Positions 7,519 through 15,948 of a DNA stretch of 64,000 nt are shown one piece after another. A program made the position numbers and the translations under genes. Numbering within the stretch: the stretch's first letter is position 1; each line of letters starts with the position of its first letter. Under the pieces are notes generated by a model. That model searched no databases. It saw only the letters and a program-made list of their open reading frames with translations, and was not told the origin of the DNA. Source of the stretch: an uncultured Lachnoclostridium sp. (GTDB taxonomy: Bacteria; Bacillota; Clostridia; Lachnospirales; Lachnospiraceae); NCBI GenBank assembly GCA_944381625.1, contig CALWLW010000003.1, positions 124,001 through 188,000 of the forward strand, read 5' to 3'.

Positions 7519-8253
7519 ATGAGTGAGATACTGCTGCAGTGTCAGGATGTGTGGAAATATTACGGCAGAAAAGAAGCCCTGCGGGGGCTCAGCTTCCAGC
7601 TTACGGGAGGGAAGATCGTAGGACTTCTGGGACCCAACGGCTCCGGGAAGACGACGCTTATGAAAGTGCTGAACGGCCTTCTGCGCCCGGAGAGAGGGAG
7701 CGTGCTGATCGACGGGGAGACGCCGGGGATCTATACCAAATCCATCGTCAGCTATCTGCCGGACAAGACCTATTTCGCGGACTGGATGAAGGTCAGCGAC
7801 CTGTTCGGCCTGTTTGAGGATTTCTACGGGGATTTTGACCGGGGCAAGGCGGAGGAGATGAGCTGGGCGCTGGAGATCGATACGAACCAGAGGATGAAGA
7901 CCCTGTCCAAGGGAACCAGAGAGAAGGTGCAGCTGATCCTGGTCATGAGCCGGAATGCGAAGTTATATTTACTGGATGAGCCCATCGCGGGCGTGGACCC
8001 GGCGGCGCGGGATTATATCCTGGCCACGATTCTGAACAATTACAATCCGGAAGGAACCGTCCTCATTTCCACTCACCTGATCTCCGATGTGGAGCGGGTG
8101 CTGGACGAGGTGCTTTTTATCCAGGACGGCCAGGTGCTCCGTCAGGAGCTGGTGGACGATATCCGGGAGAAGGAAGGAAAATCCGTGGACGAACTGTTCC
8201 GGGAGGTCTTCCGGACGGTGCCCTATGGAGGAGGTGCGGCGAATGTTAGGTAA
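7519..8253 (+). CDS. ABC transporter ATP-binding protein
   Basis: 244-aa nucleotide-binding subunit. Walker A GPNGSGKTT is at 38-46, a degenerate signature LSKGT at 129-133 and Walker B LYLLDEP at 149-155, with a switch His in ISTHL near residue 180. The divergent signature (LSKGT in place of LSGGQ) is common in exporters of the YtrB/CcmA-like group. The ATG follows the GntR stop immediately. Probably pairs with the permease at 8243, which it overlaps by 11 bases. Confidence 0.88.
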   Translation: MSEILLQCQDVWKYYGRKEALRGLSFQLTGGKIVGLLGPNGSGKTTLMKVLNGLLRPERGSVLIDGETPGIYTKSIVSYLPDKTYFADWMKVSDLFGLFEDFYGDFDRGKAEEMSWALEIDTNQRMKTLSKGTREKVQLILVMSRNAKLYLLDEPIAGVDPAARDYILATILNNYNPEGTVLISTHLISDVERVLDEVLFIQDGQVLRQELVDDIREKEGKSVDELFREVFRTVPYGGGAANVR

Positions 8254-9094
8254 ACTGATCAAATATGATATGAAATCCATGTCCCGCGTCCTGATCCCCC
8301 TGTGGATAGCGGCGCCGGTGATTTCGTTCCTGTTCAGCCTGTCTATCAAGGGGCTGGTGGGCGTCACGGAGTATACTGTGAACCATACTCTGGAGAGCCA
8401 GGCGCTGATACAGGGCGGCGCGGTTGTGACGGGGATCGTGACGCTGATCTTTTTCGGCGTGATGGTGGCGATCCTGGTGATGACGGTGCTGTTCGTCGTC
8501 CAGCGGTTCTGGAATGGTCTTCTGAAGGAGGAAGGCTACCTGATGTTCACGCTTCCGGTGGAGACCTGGGAACTGGTACTGTCCAAAGGGATCTGCGCCA
8601 CTGCGGTGGGCTGCGTCAGTTCTGTGGTGGCGGTGCTGTCCTGCGTGGTGATGGCTCTGGGAGCTTTTGGAGATTATACGCTTCTGTGGCAGAGCCTGGG
8701 AGATTTCGTGAGCTATATGGTGCGGGAGCAGGGCATCTTCTGGTGGTCCTGCGATGTGGCGCTGTTTGTGCTCCTGTCCCTGGTGGGTATCGCGGAGAGC
8801 GTATACCGGGTGTATGCGGCCATGGCCATGGGCCAGCTTTTTGAAAGGCACCGGGTGCTGGGCTCCTGTCTGGCCTATATCGGGATCGGCGTGGCCTGGT
8901 CCATGGTCTCCGGGATCTTTCTGGTATCGGTCAGCCTGGCGGCGCCTGACTGGGCAGAGTTCTTTATCGGTACGAATGCGGGCATTTTCGGTACATTGTA
9001 CTTTTTTGTCATGCTGTTGATTACGGTGCTGCAGATTGTCCTCTGGCACCTGATCACGGTGAATATTTTATCGAAACATTTGAATCTTGAATAA
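8243..9094 (+). CDS. ABC transporter permease
   Basis: 283-aa membrane protein with about six hydrophobic segments (near residues 15-35, 60-85, 110-140, 165-185, 200-225 and 250-275). ATG 8243 follows GGAGGAGGTGCGGCGA, a strong ribosome binding site, inside the end of the ATPase gene. It resembles ABC-2 type permeases. With the ATPase and GntR repressor it forms a self-regulated three-gene exporter; substrate not evident. Confidence 0.8.
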   Translation: MLGKLIKYDMKSMSRVLIPLWIAAPVISFLFSLSIKGLVGVTEYTVNHTLESQALIQGGAVVTGIVTLIFFGVMVAILVMTVLFVVQRFWNGLLKEEGYLMFTLPVETWELVLSKGICATAVGCVSSVVAVLSCVVMALGAFGDYTLLWQSLGDFVSYMVREQGIFWWSCDVALFVLLSLVGIAESVYRVYAAMAMGQLFERHRVLGSCLAYIGIGVAWSMVSGIFLVSVSLAAPDWAEFFIGTNAGIFGTLYFFVMLLITVLQIVLWHLITVNILSKHLNLE

Positions 9095-9115
9095 CGGAAG
9101 GATTTCCAGTACAAT
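9087..9115 (+). promoter_or_regulatory. Promoter upstream of CmpB-like gene
   Basis: -35 TTGAAT at 9087-9092, 17-base spacer, -10 TACAAT at 9110-9115. The -35 overlaps the last codons of the preceding permease. Confidence 0.55.
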
Positions 9116-9150
9116 AGTAGAATATTTACACTGAGAGGAAAAACATAGAT

Positions 9151-10455
9151 ATGGACTATACGATTTTTGAACTGCTGTTTTTTCTGTTCATGTATTCTTT
9201 CTTTGGCTGGTGTCTGGAAGTGCTGTATATGGCCGTGCAGGCCGGCAGGTTCTGCAACCGGGGCGTGCTGAATCTGCCGCTGTCTCTTTCCTATGGGACA
9301 GCGGCAGTTTTGCTGATTCTGATCCAGCCCACATTGAGGGAGTACTGGGTCTTCCAGCCGGTGGCGTCCATGGTGATTACCTCAGCGGCGGCCCAGCTGG
9401 CGTCGGAGGTGTCCTGCCGCCTGACGGGGAAGAAGCTCTGGAACCAGGACGAGAGATCGGTCTACGCCGGAAGGCCGAAGGGCTTTCTCTATATGGCTGC
9501 CGCGGGTATCTGCGCCATGGTGGTGATCCTGCTGATCCATCCGTTCCTGTACCTGGCGGTCCAGGCGCTGCCGGCGCTGCTGGTGCAGATCGTCTCCCTG
9601 GTGCTGCTGGCTTTGGCTGTAGTGGACGCCGGGGCCGTCTACCTGGCTTCCCGGAAAAAGCTCCAGTCGGGCCGGGTGCGCACGCTGGCGGCGGGGCTCC
9701 AGGTACAGAAGAAAAGCGTGGGCAGCCGGCTGACGGCGCATATCTGGAACCGTCTGAAAAAAGCCTATCCCATGCTGCAGGCGGCGGAAGACGGGGAGGA
9801 GGAAAACCGGAAGAACTATATATTCGCCCAGGGGATCTGTCTGGATAAAGTATTCTGGATCTTCTTTATCACAGCGATTGCCGGGGATCTGATAGAGACG
9901 GTCTTTGTGGGAACGACGACCGGGCGCTGGATGAGCCGTTCCAGCCTGCTCTATGGGCCGTTCAGTATCATATGGGGCGCTGGAGCGGCCATATTGACGA
10001 TACTGCTCCGCCAGCTTTCCAGCAAGGACGACCGTTATATTTTTCTGGGAGGATTCTTCCTGGGAGGTACTTACGAATATCTGTGCAGCGTCATCAGCGA
10101 AGTGTTTTTCGGGACGGTGTTCTGGGATTACAGCGACATGCCGTTTAATATCGGCGGGCGCACCAACCTTCTGTTCTGCATCTTCTGGGGCATCCTGGCG
10201 CTGGTGTGGGTGAAGATCTGCTATCCCAGGCTGAGCGCCCTGATCGAGCGGATCCCGCCCATGACCGGGAAGATCGTGACCTGGATCTGCATGGTGCTGA
10301 TGGCGTGCAATCTGGCCATCTCCGGCCTGGCGCTGCTGCGGTATGTGGAGCGCAGGGACGGTATCCCGGCCAGGAACGTGGTGGAAGAATATGTGGATTA
10401 TCAGTGCCCGGACGAATACGTGGAGCTGATCTGGCCCAATATGCGTCTGCGGTAA
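9151..10455 (+). CDS. CmpB-like putative ABC-transporter type IV membrane protein
   Basis: 434-aa polytopic protein with an internal duplication. The first half carries FFGWCLEVLYM near residue 17 followed by a NRGVLNLPLSLSYG block, and the second half carries the matching GDLIETVFVG and SSLLYGPFSIIWG blocks near residues 250-280. This pattern matches the CmpB-like family of putative transporters. A charged cytoplasmic stretch (about residues 168-220) joins the halves. It has its own promoter, so it may not belong to the GntR-controlled operon. Function unknown. Confidence 0.7.
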   Translation: MDYTIFELLFFLFMYSFFGWCLEVLYMAVQAGRFCNRGVLNLPLSLSYGTAAVLLILIQPTLREYWVFQPVASMVITSAAAQLASEVSCRLTGKKLWNQDERSVYAGRPKGFLYMAAAGICAMVVILLIHPFLYLAVQALPALLVQIVSLVLLALAVVDAGAVYLASRKKLQSGRVRTLAAGLQVQKKSVGSRLTAHIWNRLKKAYPMLQAAEDGEEENRKNYIFAQGICLDKVFWIFFITAIAGDLIETVFVGTTTGRWMSRSSLLYGPFSIIWGAGAAILTILLRQLSSKDDRYIFLGGFFLGGTYEYLCSVISEVFFGTVFWDYSDMPFNIGGRTNLLFCIFWGILALVWVKICYPRLSALIERIPPMTGKIVTWICMVLMACNLAISGLALLRYVERRDGIPARNVVEEYVDYQCPDEYVELIWPNMRLR

Positions 10456-10497
10456 GAAGTTTTATAACAAGATCACGGAAGCTGCCGAACCCTTCGC

Positions 10498-10563
10498 ATT
10501 GTTCCGATAAACAAAAAATATTATTCCGATAGCTTTGCTATTGTTCCGATAATGGGGTATAAT
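10498..10563 (+). promoter_or_regulatory. Fic-gene promoter with three phased direct repeats
   Basis: ATTGTTCCGATAA occurs at 10498-10510 and exactly again at 10540-10552, with ATTATTCCGATAG at 10520-10532, so start-to-start spacing is 22 and 20 bases. The promoter is -35 TTGCTA (10535-10540), 17 bases, -10 TATAAT (10558-10563). The third repeat fills most of the spacer, which suggests repression. Confidence 0.65.
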
Positions 10564-10591
10564 GCTATTACTGGGAGCGAGGTGAAAAATT

Positions 10592-11479
10592 ATGTATATG
10601 TCAGTAAAACAGGCCGCAGGGAAATGGGGAATTTCAGATAGAAGAGTACGGATATTATGTTCAGAAGGGAAAGTTCCAGGCGTAATCCGTGAGGGGCGCA
10701 GCTACCGGATTCCGGCAGAGGCGAAGAAACCGGAGGACGGACGGTATAAATCTTCCGAAAGCCTGTTTGAGAGTATCGACAGGAAGAAAGCAGAACTGGA
10801 TGGCAGACGCCCTTTGACGGAAGGTGAAGTAGAACGATTAACAGAGCAGTTTGTGGTTGAATACACTTATAATTCCAATGCAATCGAAGGAAATACGCTG
10901 ACCTTGCGTGAAACAGACATGGTACTGCGAGGGTTGACGATTGATCAGAAGCCGCTGAAGGACCATATGGAGGCGGTCGGGCATAAGGAAGCCTTTGATT
11001 TTGTGCAGGATTTGGTAAAGGATCAGTTACCGTTATCGGAAAGTATTATTAAACAGATCCATTATCTGGTGTTGGCAGATAAAAAGGATGATAGAGGAGT
11101 TTATAGAAGAGTTCCGGTAAAAATTGTGGGCGCAAAGCATGAACCTGTGCAGCCTTATCTGATTCAGCCTAAGATGGAACAGCTGTTGGAGGATTATAGA
11201 TACAGTACAGAACATATGATTTCCCGACTTGCGCGGTTTCATATCGAATTTGAAGCTATTCACCCTTTCATCGACGGCAATGGCCGAACGGGACGCCTGC
11301 TTGTGAATCTGGAATTGATGAAGGCAGGATATCCGCCGATTGATATTAAATTTGCAGACAGGATTGCGTATTACAATGCTTTTGACGAGTATCATGTAAA
11401 ACATAATTTGGGAGCGATGGAAAAACTATTTGCAGGGTATGTGAATGAAAGGCTGGACAGTTATCTGGCAATGTTGTAG
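10592..11479 (+). CDS. Fic family protein with N-terminal DNA-binding-like domain
   Basis: 295-aa protein. Residues 1-45 resemble a short MerR/excisionase-like helix-turn-helix with a wing (KQAAGKWGISDRRVRILCSEG). The Fic core carries the complete catalytic motif HPFIDGNGRTGR at 224-235, so AMP (or other nucleotide) transfer should be possible. A class II-like inhibitory motif SNAIEG at 95-100 precedes the core. ATG 10592 follows GAGGTGAAAAATT; a second ATG two codons later is possible. The repeats in its promoter could be its own binding sites. No separate antitoxin is adjacent. Target unknown. Confidence 0.85.
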   Translation: MYMSVKQAAGKWGISDRRVRILCSEGKVPGVIREGRSYRIPAEAKKPEDGRYKSSESLFESIDRKKAELDGRRPLTEGEVERLTEQFVVEYTYNSNAIEGNTLTLRETDMVLRGLTIDQKPLKDHMEAVGHKEAFDFVQDLVKDQLPLSESIIKQIHYLVLADKKDDRGVYRRVPVKIVGAKHEPVQPYLIQPKMEQLLEDYRYSTEHMISRLARFHIEFEAIHPFIDGNGRTGRLLVNLELMKAGYPPIDIKFADRIAYYNAFDEYHVKHNLGAMEKLFAGYVNERLDSYLAML

Positions 11480-11621
11480 TCGCGGTAGAACACGGCATTT
11501 TAGGAGGATTTTGAAATATTAAGATACTTTTCGTTTGTCACGGAAGAAATTTTCGTATCCGGGTATTCTATAATTAGAGAAGAAGACCGGGGCGAACCGG
11601 TACAAGAGAGGAGATATGTAT

Positions 11622-11951
11622 ATGGCGGCAATCAATGTAACCAAACAGAATTTTCATGATTATGCGGCGGAAGGCAAGGGGCTTGTCCTGGCGGATTTCT
11701 GGGCGCCCTGGTGCACCTACTGCAGGAGGATCGCGCCGGCTTTTGAAAAAATTGCGGAGCAGTACGCAGGAGAGCTGACGGCGGTCAAGGTGAACGTGGA
11801 CGAGGAGCCGGAGCTGGCCCAGGAGTACCAGGTGGAGGTGATCCCGACCCTGATCCTGTTCAGAGACGGAAAAGCGGCGGGCACTGTGGTGGCGCCGGAC
11901 TCCAAGGCGGCCATAGAGGCGTTCATTGAAGAATACGGAAGAAACAGGTGA
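11622..11951 (+). CDS. Thioredoxin with CTYC active site
   Basis: 109-aa thioredoxin-fold protein for cytoplasmic disulfide reduction. The active site is WCTYC at 30-34 where classical thioredoxins have WCGPC. The cis-Pro region VIPTLILF is intact near residue 70. I chose ATG 11622 because GAGAGGAG lies 8 bases upstream; ATG 11616 would be only 2 bases from it. It is 4 bases from the reductase gene, so the pair is co-transcribed. The altered dipeptide should change redox potential. Confidence 0.9.
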   Translation: MAAINVTKQNFHDYAAEGKGLVLADFWAPWCTYCRRIAPAFEKIAEQYAGELTAVKVNVDEEPELAQEYQVEVIPTLILFRDGKAAGTVVAPDSKAAIEAFIEEYGRNR

Positions 11952-11955
11952 TAAG

Positions 11956-12894
11956 ATGAGAGAGATTTACGATGCAGTGGTGATCGGAGGCGGGCCGGGC
12001 GGCTATACGGCGGCGCTGTACTGTGTGAGGGCGGGACTGAAGACGATCCTGCTGGAGAAGCTGTCCGCCGGAGGACAGATGGCGCTGAGTACCCAGATCG
12101 ACAATTATCCTGGATTTGAGGAAGGAATCGACGGTTTTACCCTGGCGGAGAAGATGCAGGCCCAGGCGGAGCGCTTCGGCGCAGAGACGGAGCTGGCCGA
12201 CGTCTTCGGCGCCGAGCTGGAGGGGCCGGTGAAGACGGTGCATACCAGCGAGGGTGATTTCCAGGGGCGTACCCTGATCCTGGCGGCGGGGGCGTTTCCC
12301 AGAAAGCTGGGACTTTCGGAGGAGGAGCAGCTCATCGGACGCGGCGTCAATTACTGTGCCGCCTGCGACGGTATGTTCTATAAAGGAAAGACGGTGGCGG
12401 TGATCGGCGGCGGCAATTCCGCGGCGGCGGACGCCATGGTGCTGTCCCGCATCTGTGAAAAAGTGATCGTGGTTCACCGCAGGGATACGCTGCGGGCCAC
12501 AAAGATTTATCATGACCCGCTGATGAAGGCGGAGAATGTGGAATTTGTCTGGAACAGTGAGGTGACGGGGCTGCTCCATGGGGACAAGCTCACCGGGCTG
12601 AAACTCCATAACCGGGCGACCGGGGAGGATTCTGAACTGTCCGTGGACGGCGTCTTCGTCAGCATTGGCAGGATCCCGGCCTCCGAGCTGTTTCGGGATG
12701 TACTGAAGACCGACGGTGCAGGATACATTGTGGCGGACGAGTCCACCAGGACCAACATCCCCGGCGTCTTTGCCGTGGGGGATATCCGTACAAAGGCCGT
12801 GCGCCAGGTGGTGACGGCGGCGGCGGACGGGGCGGTAGCCGCCCATTACGCGGAGGAATATCTGGCGGAACATAAATCGGCGGCCCTGGCATAA
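11956..12894 (+). CDS. Thioredoxin reductase-like flavoprotein
   Basis: 312-aa two-domain flavoprotein that should reduce the thioredoxin encoded just upstream. The FAD site GGGPGG is at 11-16, the redox pair CAAC at 134-137 (CATC in E. coli TrxB), and the pyridine nucleotide site GGGNSA at 151-156 with HRRDTLR at 174-180, whose arginines favour NADPH. The FAD-binding C-terminal GVFAVGDIR is present near 272. Start ATG 11956 has AGGTGAT upstream; an earlier ATG inside the thioredoxin gene is unlikely. Confidence 0.9.
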   Translation: MREIYDAVVIGGGPGGYTAALYCVRAGLKTILLEKLSAGGQMALSTQIDNYPGFEEGIDGFTLAEKMQAQAERFGAETELADVFGAELEGPVKTVHTSEGDFQGRTLILAAGAFPRKLGLSEEEQLIGRGVNYCAACDGMFYKGKTVAVIGGGNSAAADAMVLSRICEKVIVVHRRDTLRATKIYHDPLMKAENVEFVWNSEVTGLLHGDKLTGLKLHNRATGEDSELSVDGVFVSIGRIPASELFRDVLKTDGAGYIVADESTRTNIPGVFAVGDIRTKAVRQVVTAAADGAVAAHYAEEYLAEHKSAALA

Positions 12895-12960
12895 GCGCAG
12901 GGCAGACCGGCATGGCCGGTCATGGCAGGAAAAACGGCGGCTCAGGGCCGTGTGAAAGAG

Positions 12961-12988
12961 GAGGCGTCTTCGGACGGCCTCTGTTTTT
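12961..12988 (+). terminator. Intrinsic terminator after trx operon
   Basis: GAGGCGTC, a TTCG tetraloop, GACGGCCTC (one bulged base), then GTTTTTG. Strong UUCG-capped hairpin. Confidence 0.78.
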
Positions 12989-13032
12989 GTGTCCGGGGGG
13001 AGGTCATGTCTCGGGGCGGGGATTACTCCCGG

Positions 13033-13061
13033 TTGACATGAAAGTAATGCTGTGCTATTTT
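13033..13061 (+). promoter_or_regulatory. Promoter of padR operon
   Basis: -35 TTGACA at 13033-13038, 17-base spacer, -10 TATTTT at 13056-13061. Confidence 0.55.
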
Positions 13062-13095
13062 ATATTTAGTATAACAAAGTATTTTACGAAACGGG

Positions 13096-13461
13096 GTGAA
13101 AAAGCTGAATGAAAAATATGAGAGCCAGATGAAAAAAGGCGTCCTGGATATGCTGGTGCTGAAACTTCTATCTGAGGATGAGAAATACGGCTATCAGATC
13201 ATCAGCGAACTGAGGGACCGGAGCAGGGAGCGGTTTCTTCTGAAGGAGGGAACGCTTTACCCGATCCTGTACCGCCTGGAGGAAGACAGACTGGTGGAGA
13301 GCCGCTGGAGCGGCGCGGAAGGAAGAAAGGTTCCGAGAAAATATTATCATATCACCGGAGAAGGACGGCGCGTGCTGGCAGAGACGGAAGCGCTCTGGAG
13401 GGAGATATGCAGAAGTGTGGATCTGATTATGGAGGAGGAACATGATGGAAAGGAAATATGA
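13096..13461 (+). CDS. PadR family transcriptional regulator
   Basis: 121-aa winged helix regulator. The KKGVLDMLVLKLL helix, EKYGYQIISEL, and the wing region KEGTLYPILYRLEEDRLV are typical of PadR proteins, as is the C-terminal helix. Start is uncertain: a GTG at 13096 gives the usual number of residues before KKGVL but lacks a clear AGGAGG; ATG 13129 is the next option. It overlaps the following HAAS-domain gene by 20 bases, a pairing often seen with PadR. Confidence 0.88.
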   Translation: MKKLNEKYESQMKKGVLDMLVLKLLSEDEKYGYQIISELRDRSRERFLLKEGTLYPILYRLEEDRLVESRWSGAEGRKVPRKYYHITGEGRRVLAETEALWREICRSVDLIMEEEHDGKEI

Positions 13462-14113
13462 CGGAAATTATGACAGAAAATATGTGCGGTGGATTCTGAA
13501 TCGGCTTCAGTGCTCCAAAGCCAGGAGGGAGGAGATCCGAAAACAGCTCCAGTCGGAGATCCTAAACGGCGTGGAGAACGGGGAAAAACCGGAGGACGTC
13601 TGGAAGAGGATGGGCTCTCCCTATGAGATCGCCAAAGAATTCAATCAGAGCTTTTCAGAAGAAGAGAAGAAGAAGTTCCGCAGAGAGCGTCTCCTGCGAA
13701 GGTGCGGCGCGGCCGCGGCCATACTTCTGTTCCTGGCGGCGGCCGCGTACTGGCTGCTGCCCAGGAGCGTGCCCCTGGAACAAGGCGGCGTATTCCGGGC
13801 GCAGGAGGTGCAGGAGCGTGCGGAGCAGACGGTGCTTTTGCTGGGTGAGGGCAGTTACGATGAGATCCGGGCATACGCCTCGGACGCCATGCAGCCTGTT
13901 CTCGCAGAAGAGAAAATGGATGAGATTAAAGCCAATTTCGGGCCGGACTGGGGAGAGTTCCAGTCTTTCGGGAACCTGTACATGGCCCAGGTCCGCCAGA
14001 TGGGCAGCCGTTCGGCAGTGGTGCAGGTGAGCGCGTCCTACGAACAGGCAAGCATCACATATACCCTCTCTTTTGACACGAACCTTGAGCTGATTGGACT
14101 TTGGATGAAATAA
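13442..14113 (+). CDS. HAAS/DUF1700-like membrane protein with C-terminal DUF3887-like domain
   Basis: 223-aa protein. Residues about 10-65 form a helical domain like HAAS/DUF1700 (RKQLQSEILNGVENGEKPEDV and MGSPYEIAKEF). A single transmembrane segment is near residues 88-105, and the extracellular remainder resembles the DUF3887 fold. PadR-HAAS pairs are thought to signal envelope state to the repressor; that role here is inference. The double ATG at 13442/13445 follows GGAGGAA within padR. Confidence 0.72.
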   Translation: MMERKYDGNYDRKYVRWILNRLQCSKARREEIRKQLQSEILNGVENGEKPEDVWKRMGSPYEIAKEFNQSFSEEEKKKFRRERLLRRCGAAAAILLFLAAAAYWLLPRSVPLEQGGVFRAQEVQERAEQTVLLLGEGSYDEIRAYASDAMQPVLAEEKMDEIKANFGPDWGEFQSFGNLYMAQVRQMGSRSAVVQVSASYEQASITYTLSFDTNLELIGLWMK

Positions 14114-14167
14114 AAGATCCATGCTCCTGTTTTGTGTTAAAAACATGCAAAAAAATGAAAATAGGTC

Positions 14168-14221
14168 TTGTCAAAAAAATGTCAATATATTAGGATATAA
14201 GTTGTGGATATTTCAACTTAT
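14168..14221 (+). promoter_or_regulatory. Putative ldh promoter and inverted repeat
   Basis: -35 TTGTCA (14168-14173), 17 bases, weak -10 TAGGAT (14191-14196). ATAAGTTG at 14197-14204 and CAACTTAT at 14214-14221 form an 8-base inverted repeat at the start site, an operator or leader hairpin. Confidence 0.45.
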
Positions 14222-14275
14222 GAATTGTGCCGTTTTTTATAGAAAAAGATAGCCGCACAAGAGAAAGGAGCTTAT

Positions 14276-15223
14276 ATGAAGAGCAAAGTTACTATTATCG
14301 GAGCGGGCAGCGTAGGAGCAACCATCGCGTACACCCTCTCGACGATGGATATCGCGTCCACCATTGTCCTGATCGATATCAATAAGAAAAAAGTAGAAGG
14401 CGAAGTGATGGATATCGCCCAGGGAACCTGTTTCCGTGATCCCATCTCCCTTGTGGCCGGAGAGTACGAGGACGCAAAGGATTCTGATATCGTCATCATC
14501 ACCTCCGGTATCGCCCGCAAGCCGGGTCAGACCAGGATCGAGCTGACGCAGACGAATGTAAATATTATGAAGAGCATCGCTCCGGAGATCGCGAAAGTGG
14601 CTCCGAAGGCGCTTTATGTTATCGTAAGCAACCCGGTGGATATCATGACCTATGTATTCACGAAGATTTCCGGTATCCCGGAGAGCCAGATCATCGGTTC
14701 CGGCACTCTTCTGGACACCGCAAGACTCCGCAACGGCCTGTCCCAGCACTTTGAGGTGGCGCAGGGCAACATCCATGCGTATGTATTCGGCGAGCACGGA
14801 GACAGCTCTTTCGTACCGTGGAGTTGCGCATCTGTATCCGGTGTCGGCCTGGACGAGTACGCGGCGCTGATGAAATCCTTCGGCCAGGAAGTGGAAGATC
14901 TGGACAAAGAGGGAATGGTGGATTTCGTACACAAATCCGGCGGAATCGTCATCGCCAACAAGGGCGCTACATTCTATGCCATCGCTTCCTCCGTATGCAA
15001 GCTTTGCTCCATCCTCAGCTCTTCTACGGACTCTGTCATCACCGTGTCTTCCATGATGCACGGAGAGTACGGCATCGAGGATGTATGTATCAGTACCCTG
15101 ACCCTTGCAGGACCTCATGGAATCCGCGGCAAGGTTCCGGTAAAACTGAACGACGAGGAGATCGAGAAGCTCCAGGCCAGCGCCAACGCGCTGAAAGAGG
15201 TTATCGCTCAGATCGAGTTATAA
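14276..15223 (+). CDS. L-lactate/malate dehydrogenase family protein
   Basis: 315-aa NAD-dependent 2-hydroxyacid dehydrogenase. The Rossmann motif GAGSVG is at 9-14, catalytic Asp147 and Arg150 in LLDTARLR, and His174 in GEHGD. The substrate loop reads GIARKPGQTR, placing Arg81 at the position where classical LDH has Gln (Gln102) and malate dehydrogenase has Arg. It is usually annotated as LDH in related Clostridia, but oxaloacetate preference is possible. AGAAAGGAG precedes the start. Monocistronic, ended by a strong terminator. Confidence 0.85.
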   Translation: MKSKVTIIGAGSVGATIAYTLSTMDIASTIVLIDINKKKVEGEVMDIAQGTCFRDPISLVAGEYEDAKDSDIVIITSGIARKPGQTRIELTQTNVNIMKSIAPEIAKVAPKALYVIVSNPVDIMTYVFTKISGIPESQIIGSGTLLDTARLRNGLSQHFEVAQGNIHAYVFGEHGDSSFVPWSCASVSGVGLDEYAALMKSFGQEVEDLDKEGMVDFVHKSGGIVIANKGATFYAIASSVCKLCSILSSSTDSVITVSSMMHGEYGIEDVCISTLTLAGPHGIRGKVPVKLNDEEIEKLQASANALKEVIAQIEL

Positions 15224-15249
15224 TCCCGGGCTTAGAAGATATCGACCGT

Positions 15250-15284
15250 CCAGCCATCACAATGATGGCTGGATGGTTTTTTTT
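15250..15284 (+). terminator. Intrinsic terminator after ldh
   Basis: CCAGCCATCA, CAA loop, TGATGGCTGG (perfect 10-base stem), followed by ATGG and eight T. Confidence 0.9.
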
Positions 15285-15321
15285 GTTTATGGGAATATTA
15301 GGGGCAAAGGAGGAAAGACAG

Positions 15322-15921
15322 ATGAAAACAAACGTGTATGGATACGTGCGCGTATCCACCAAAGATCAGTGCGAAGACCGTCAGATACTCGCGCTACAGG
15401 AATTCCCGGTCCCCCAGGACCATATTTTCATGGACAAGCTGAGCGGAAAGGATTTCAACCGTCCGGCCTACCGGCAGCTTGTGGGGCGGCTGGAACCGGA
15501 AGATCTCCTGGTGGTCAAGTCTATCGACCGCCTGGGACGCAACTATGAAGAGATCCTGGACCAGTGGAGGGTGATCACCAAAGAGAAGCGGGCGGATATC
15601 GTCGTCCTGGATATGCCCCTGCTGGATACCCGGTGCGCGGAAAAGAACCTGACGGGGACTTTTGTGGCGGATCTGGTACTGCAGATTCTGTCCTATGTGG
15701 CGCAGACGGAGAGGGACAATATCCGTCAGAGGCAGATGGAAGGGATCGCCGCCGCCAAGCTTCGAGGCGTGCGCTTCGGCAGGCCGCCCAAATCGGTGCC
15801 GGAGAATTTCTATTGTCTGAGGGAAGCATGGAAGGAGGGGGAGGTCACCTCCCGGCAGGCCGCCAGGGAGCTGCATATCGCCCAGGATACGTTCCTCAGG
15901 TGGTGCAGGGAAAAGAGATAG
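15322..15921 (+). CDS. Small serine recombinase (resolvase/invertase family)
   Basis: 199-aa site-specific recombinase. The N-terminal catalytic domain has YVRVSTKDQ with the nucleophile Ser12, and VVKSIDRLGRN near residue 76 with conserved Asp and Arg. The long helix ILSYVAQTERDNIRQRQ near residue 120-140 leads to a C-terminal helix-turn-helix (about 155-195) with RQAARELHIAQDTFLRW. Start ATG 15322 follows AAAGGAGG. Lone gene with no transposase nearby. Repeats of TTTCGnGCGTTT start 28 bases after its stop and could be its target. Confidence 0.85.
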   Translation: MKTNVYGYVRVSTKDQCEDRQILALQEFPVPQDHIFMDKLSGKDFNRPAYRQLVGRLEPEDLLVVKSIDRLGRNYEEILDQWRVITKEKRADIVVLDMPLLDTRCAEKNLTGTFVADLVLQILSYVAQTERDNIRQRQMEGIAAAKLRGVRFGRPPKSVPENFYCLREAWKEGEVTSRQAARELHIAQDTFLRWCREKR

Positions 15922-15948
15922 CTCTGTGTATGCAAAAAAAGGTAGGAT

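Noticed and set aside
12912..13112. Short plus-strand frame after trxB
   Set aside because: It runs through an obvious terminator and a promoter; Gly/Arg-rich with no ribosome site.
14197..14221. Possible Rex (NADH-sensing) site at ldh
   Set aside because: The inverted repeat ATAAGTTG/CAACTTAT lacks the TTGTGA/TCACAA core; kept only as an unnamed inverted repeat.
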